From Planctomycetota bacterium (GTDB taxonomy: Bacteria; Planctomycetota; Phycisphaerae; UBA1845), in the NCBI GenBank assembly GCA_024277835.1, contig JAJRUK010000298.1:1-16171 (forward strand): a stretch of 16,171 nt of DNA, in the 5' to 3' direction. The translations under genes were made by a program, and so were the position numbers. The notes under the pieces were generated by a model. The model saw only the letters and a list, made by a program, of their open reading frames with translations, had not been told where the DNA came from and ran no database searches. Below are positions 14,783-16,171 of this stretch, one piece after another; the stretch's first letter is position 1; every line of letters begins with the position of its first letter.

Positions 14783-14802
14783 CCCCCGGCTCACGCCGGG
14801 GG
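14783..14802 (+). repeat. CCCCCGGC / GCCGGGGG stem-loop
   Basis: Perfect eight-base arms with the four-base loop TCAC. It is very stable as RNA. There is no T-run after it, so a Rho-independent terminator is not supported. Confidence 0.8.
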
Positions 14803-14818
14803 CTGTTGAATACGTTTC

Positions 14819-14831
14819 GCCCCTTCGGGGC
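14819..14831 (+). repeat. GCCCC-TTC-GGGGC stem-loop
   Basis: Perfect five-base arms closed by a TTC loop; the alternative pairing gives the stable CUUCGG tetraloop in RNA (CC-TTCG-GG core). Confidence 0.7.
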
Positions 14832-14865
14832 TGGCGGTTCATTACTCAAAAGCACAACGTTTCCC

Positions 14866-14919
14866 GAAAACGCATCGCTACGCGAAAATGCGTCGTTGCT
14901 CGAAAACGTGGGGATTGGG
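14866..14919 (+). repeat. 18-base tandem pattern beginning GAAAA
   Basis: GAAAA recurs at 14866, 14884 and 14902, an exact 18-base period. The first two units agree at 13 of 18 positions; the third is more diverged and runs into the right direct repeat. One frame reads it as repeats of the type ENASLR, but no gene is supported. Confidence 0.55.
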
Positions 14920-14950
14920 TATAACTGGGGGCTTGTTCGCCAATGTTCGG
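14899..14950 (+). repeat. Right copy of the 52-base direct repeat
   Basis: Begins CTCGAAAA, then ATTGGGTATAACT and TTCGCCAA. 41 of 52 positions match 14454-14505 with no gaps. The palindrome cluster lies wholly between the two copies. Confidence 0.75.
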
Positions 14951-15046
14951 CAGCCGAGAAACACGCGCCGACAATCTGCCCGTGGTGCCCGCAGAATCAC
15001 GTGTGTCGGAGCATTCATTTAGACCGCAACGCCAAGCTAAACTTCC

Positions 15047-16171
15047 ATGAACGACTATCACTGCAAGACCATCAACCACCCGATCGACGCGACCGTTACG
15101 CTGCCAGGATCCAAGAGCATCACCAACCGTGCGCTCATCGCCGCCGCCTTGGCAGACGGGGATAGCATTCTAAGCGGTGTGCTCCTCGCCGAAGATACGC
15201 GATTGATGATCGACGCCCTTCGACAGTTGGGCGTGGCGGTCACGATCGACGAATCGGAGTGTCTCGCGGAGGTGTCCGGATGCAGAGGCCACATCCCCGC
15301 AAGCGACGCCGATCTGTTCTGCGGTAACTCCGGGACCACGATCCGATTCTGCGCTGCGCTTTGCGCGACGGCACACGGACAATTTCGACTCGACGGTATT
15401 GAGCGGATGCGCGAACGTCCCATCGGCGGTCTTGTTGAAGCGCTGCGCGCGCTGGGGTCGCGTATCGAATATGAGATTCGCGAGGAACATCCCCCGCTCA
15501 TCGTCCACGCGACAGCGCTCGCAGGCGGGGAGGCGTCGTTCAACAACCCCGCATCAAGCCAATGGATCAGCGCCGTCCTGCTCGCCGCCCCCTACGCCGG
15601 GGGTGACGTAATGGTCGACGTGCGTGGCGACATCCCGAGCATCCCCTACTTGAAGATGACCACGCAGGTCATGTCGCAGTTCGGCGTGAACATCCTCGAA
15701 CAATACGAGGACCGCCGCGTTCGATTCATCGTCGAAGCGCCGCAGCGATATGGACCCACCAACATCCCGATCGAACCGGACGCATCGGCGGCGACCTACT
15801 TCTGGGCGGCGGCGGCCATCGCCGGCGGTCGGGTCTGCATCGAGGGGATTGGCACCAACAGCATCCAAGGGGATGCCAAGTTTCCCGATGTGCTTGAGAA
15901 GATGGGGTGCGATGTGAAACGCGAACCCAACAGAACAACGGTCGCGCTTACCGCGGGCAAGGGCACACTCCGCGGCATAGACGTCGATATGAACGACATG
16001 CCAGACGCAGCCATGACCCTTGCTGTCGTCGCCCTTTTCGCCGAAGGCCCAACGACGATCCGCAACGTCGCCAACCTGCGAGTCAAAGAAACCGATCGGC
16101 TGACGGCACTTGCGACCGAACTGCGGAAGCTCGGTGCGACCGTCGACGAATTGCTGGACGGCCTACAAATC
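15047..16171 (+). CDS. aroA: 3-phosphoshikimate 1-carboxyvinyltransferase (EPSP synthase), partial, 3' end beyond window
   Basis: Sixth step of the shikimate pathway: transfers the enolpyruvyl group of phosphoenolpyruvate to shikimate 3-phosphate, leading to chorismate and aromatic amino acids; cytoplasmic. 375 of about 430 residues are present. Substrate-binding blocks are complete: LPGSKSITNRAL with K23, S24 and R28; GNSGTTIRF (93-101); ERMRERPIGGLVEAL with R124; SSQ at 170-172; MPDAAMT with the catalytic aspartate D320; and LRVKETDRL with K347, a spacing of 27 that equals E. coli D313/K340. The glycine of GNSGT that glyphosate-tolerant enzymes often replace is retained. The ATG at 15047 is fixed by an in-frame TAA three codons upstream. 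No Shine-Dalgarno site is seen. Preceded by the repeat-rich gap, so it probably has its own promoter. Confidence 0.97.
   Translation, partial: MNDYHCKTINHPIDATVTLPGSKSITNRALIAAALADGDSILSGVLLAEDTRLMIDALRQLGVAVTIDESECLAEVSGCRGHIPASDADLFCGNSGTTIRFCAALCATAHGQFRLDGIERMRERPIGGLVEALRALGSRIEYEIREEHPPLIVHATALAGGEASFNNPASSQWISAVLLAAPYAGGDVMVDVRGDIPSIPYLKMTTQVMSQFGVNILEQYEDRRVRFIVEAPQRYGPTNIPIEPDASAATYFWAAAAIAGGRVCIEGIGTNSIQGDAKFPDVLEKMGCDVKREPNRTTVALTAGKGTLRGIDVDMNDMPDAAMTLAVVALFAEGPTTIRNVANLRVKETDRLTALATELRKLGATVDELLDGLQI

Larger units (their letters stand above)
14449..15046. other. Gene-free, repeat-dense intergenic region between the HAD gene and aroA
   Basis: 598 bases without a credible gene. 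It holds at least six short GC-rich stem-loops of two alternating kinds, a 52-base direct repeat pair 445 bases apart, and an 18-base tandem pattern next to the right copy. Open frames crossing it translate the palindromes into low-complexity peptides and show no family. The last 95 bases before aroA are repeat-free and are the likeliest place for its promoter, but no clear -35/-10 pair is seen. Confidence 0.75.

Noticed and set aside
14783..14831. Strong GC hairpins as intrinsic terminators for the HAD gene
   Set aside because: None is followed by a T-run, they lie more than 330 bases after the stop codon, and they belong to a repeated family.
14570..14831. CRISPR array
   Set aside because: The repeats are short palindromes of differing types at uneven spacing, without constant repeat length, unique spacers or cas genes.
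14634..15165. Open frames of 96 and 155 residues across the repeat region
   Set aside because: They translate stem-loop repeats, lack family motifs and good ribosome sites, and the longer one runs into aroA in another frame.

Overview
The window looks like a moderately GC-rich bacterial chromosome segment, most likely from the Planctomycetota. That placement is an inference: it rests on the mix of families, the weak or absent Shine-Dalgarno sites before many genes, and the abundant short dispersed palindromes (GGCACCGGTT-type and GCCCC/GGGGC-type). No rRNA or tRNA marker is present to confirm it.

From position 1 to about 10.9 kb, all on the minus strand, lies a compact respiratory complex I (NDH-1) gene cluster. 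In transcription order it reads nuoI, nuoA, nuoB, an exported kelch-type propeller gene, nuoC, nuoD, nuoH, nuoJ, nuoK, nuoL and nuoM, with nuoM running off the left edge. Spacing is tight: nuoA/nuoB overlap as ATGA, nuoB and the kelch gene may overlap as TTGA, and nuoH/nuoJ abut. This suggests one operon. The quinone-binding and proton-pumping parts are present (A, B, C, D, H, I, J, K, L, M). The NADH-oxidising module (nuoE, nuoF, nuoG) is absent from the usual place between nuoD and nuoH, and nuoI has moved to the front. nuoN, if present, would be beyond the left edge. Several subunits carry extra material: a His/Asp/Glu-rich loop in NuoL, long N- and C-terminal additions in NuoH, and a signal-peptide-like N terminus in NuoJ.

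Upstream of nuoI on the same strand is cinA (competence/damage-inducible protein A family, with an NMN amidase-type C-terminal domain). Divergent from it on the plus strand are an ATP-grasp ligase-like gene and a HAD-family phosphatase gene. These probably work together on an unidentified substrate.

A 598-base gene-free stretch (14449-15046) follows. It is packed with small stem-loop repeats between two diverged direct-repeat copies 445 bases apart. The window ends inside aroA (EPSP synthase, shikimate pathway).

A near-identical 26-base palindromic repeat occurs twice, once between nuoK and nuoL and once between cinA and the ATP-grasp gene. The points most worth a second look are the kelch gene inside a complex I operon, the reordered EFG-less nuo layout, and the structured repeat cluster before aroA. 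I found no CRISPR array, insertion sequence, tRNA or rRNA.
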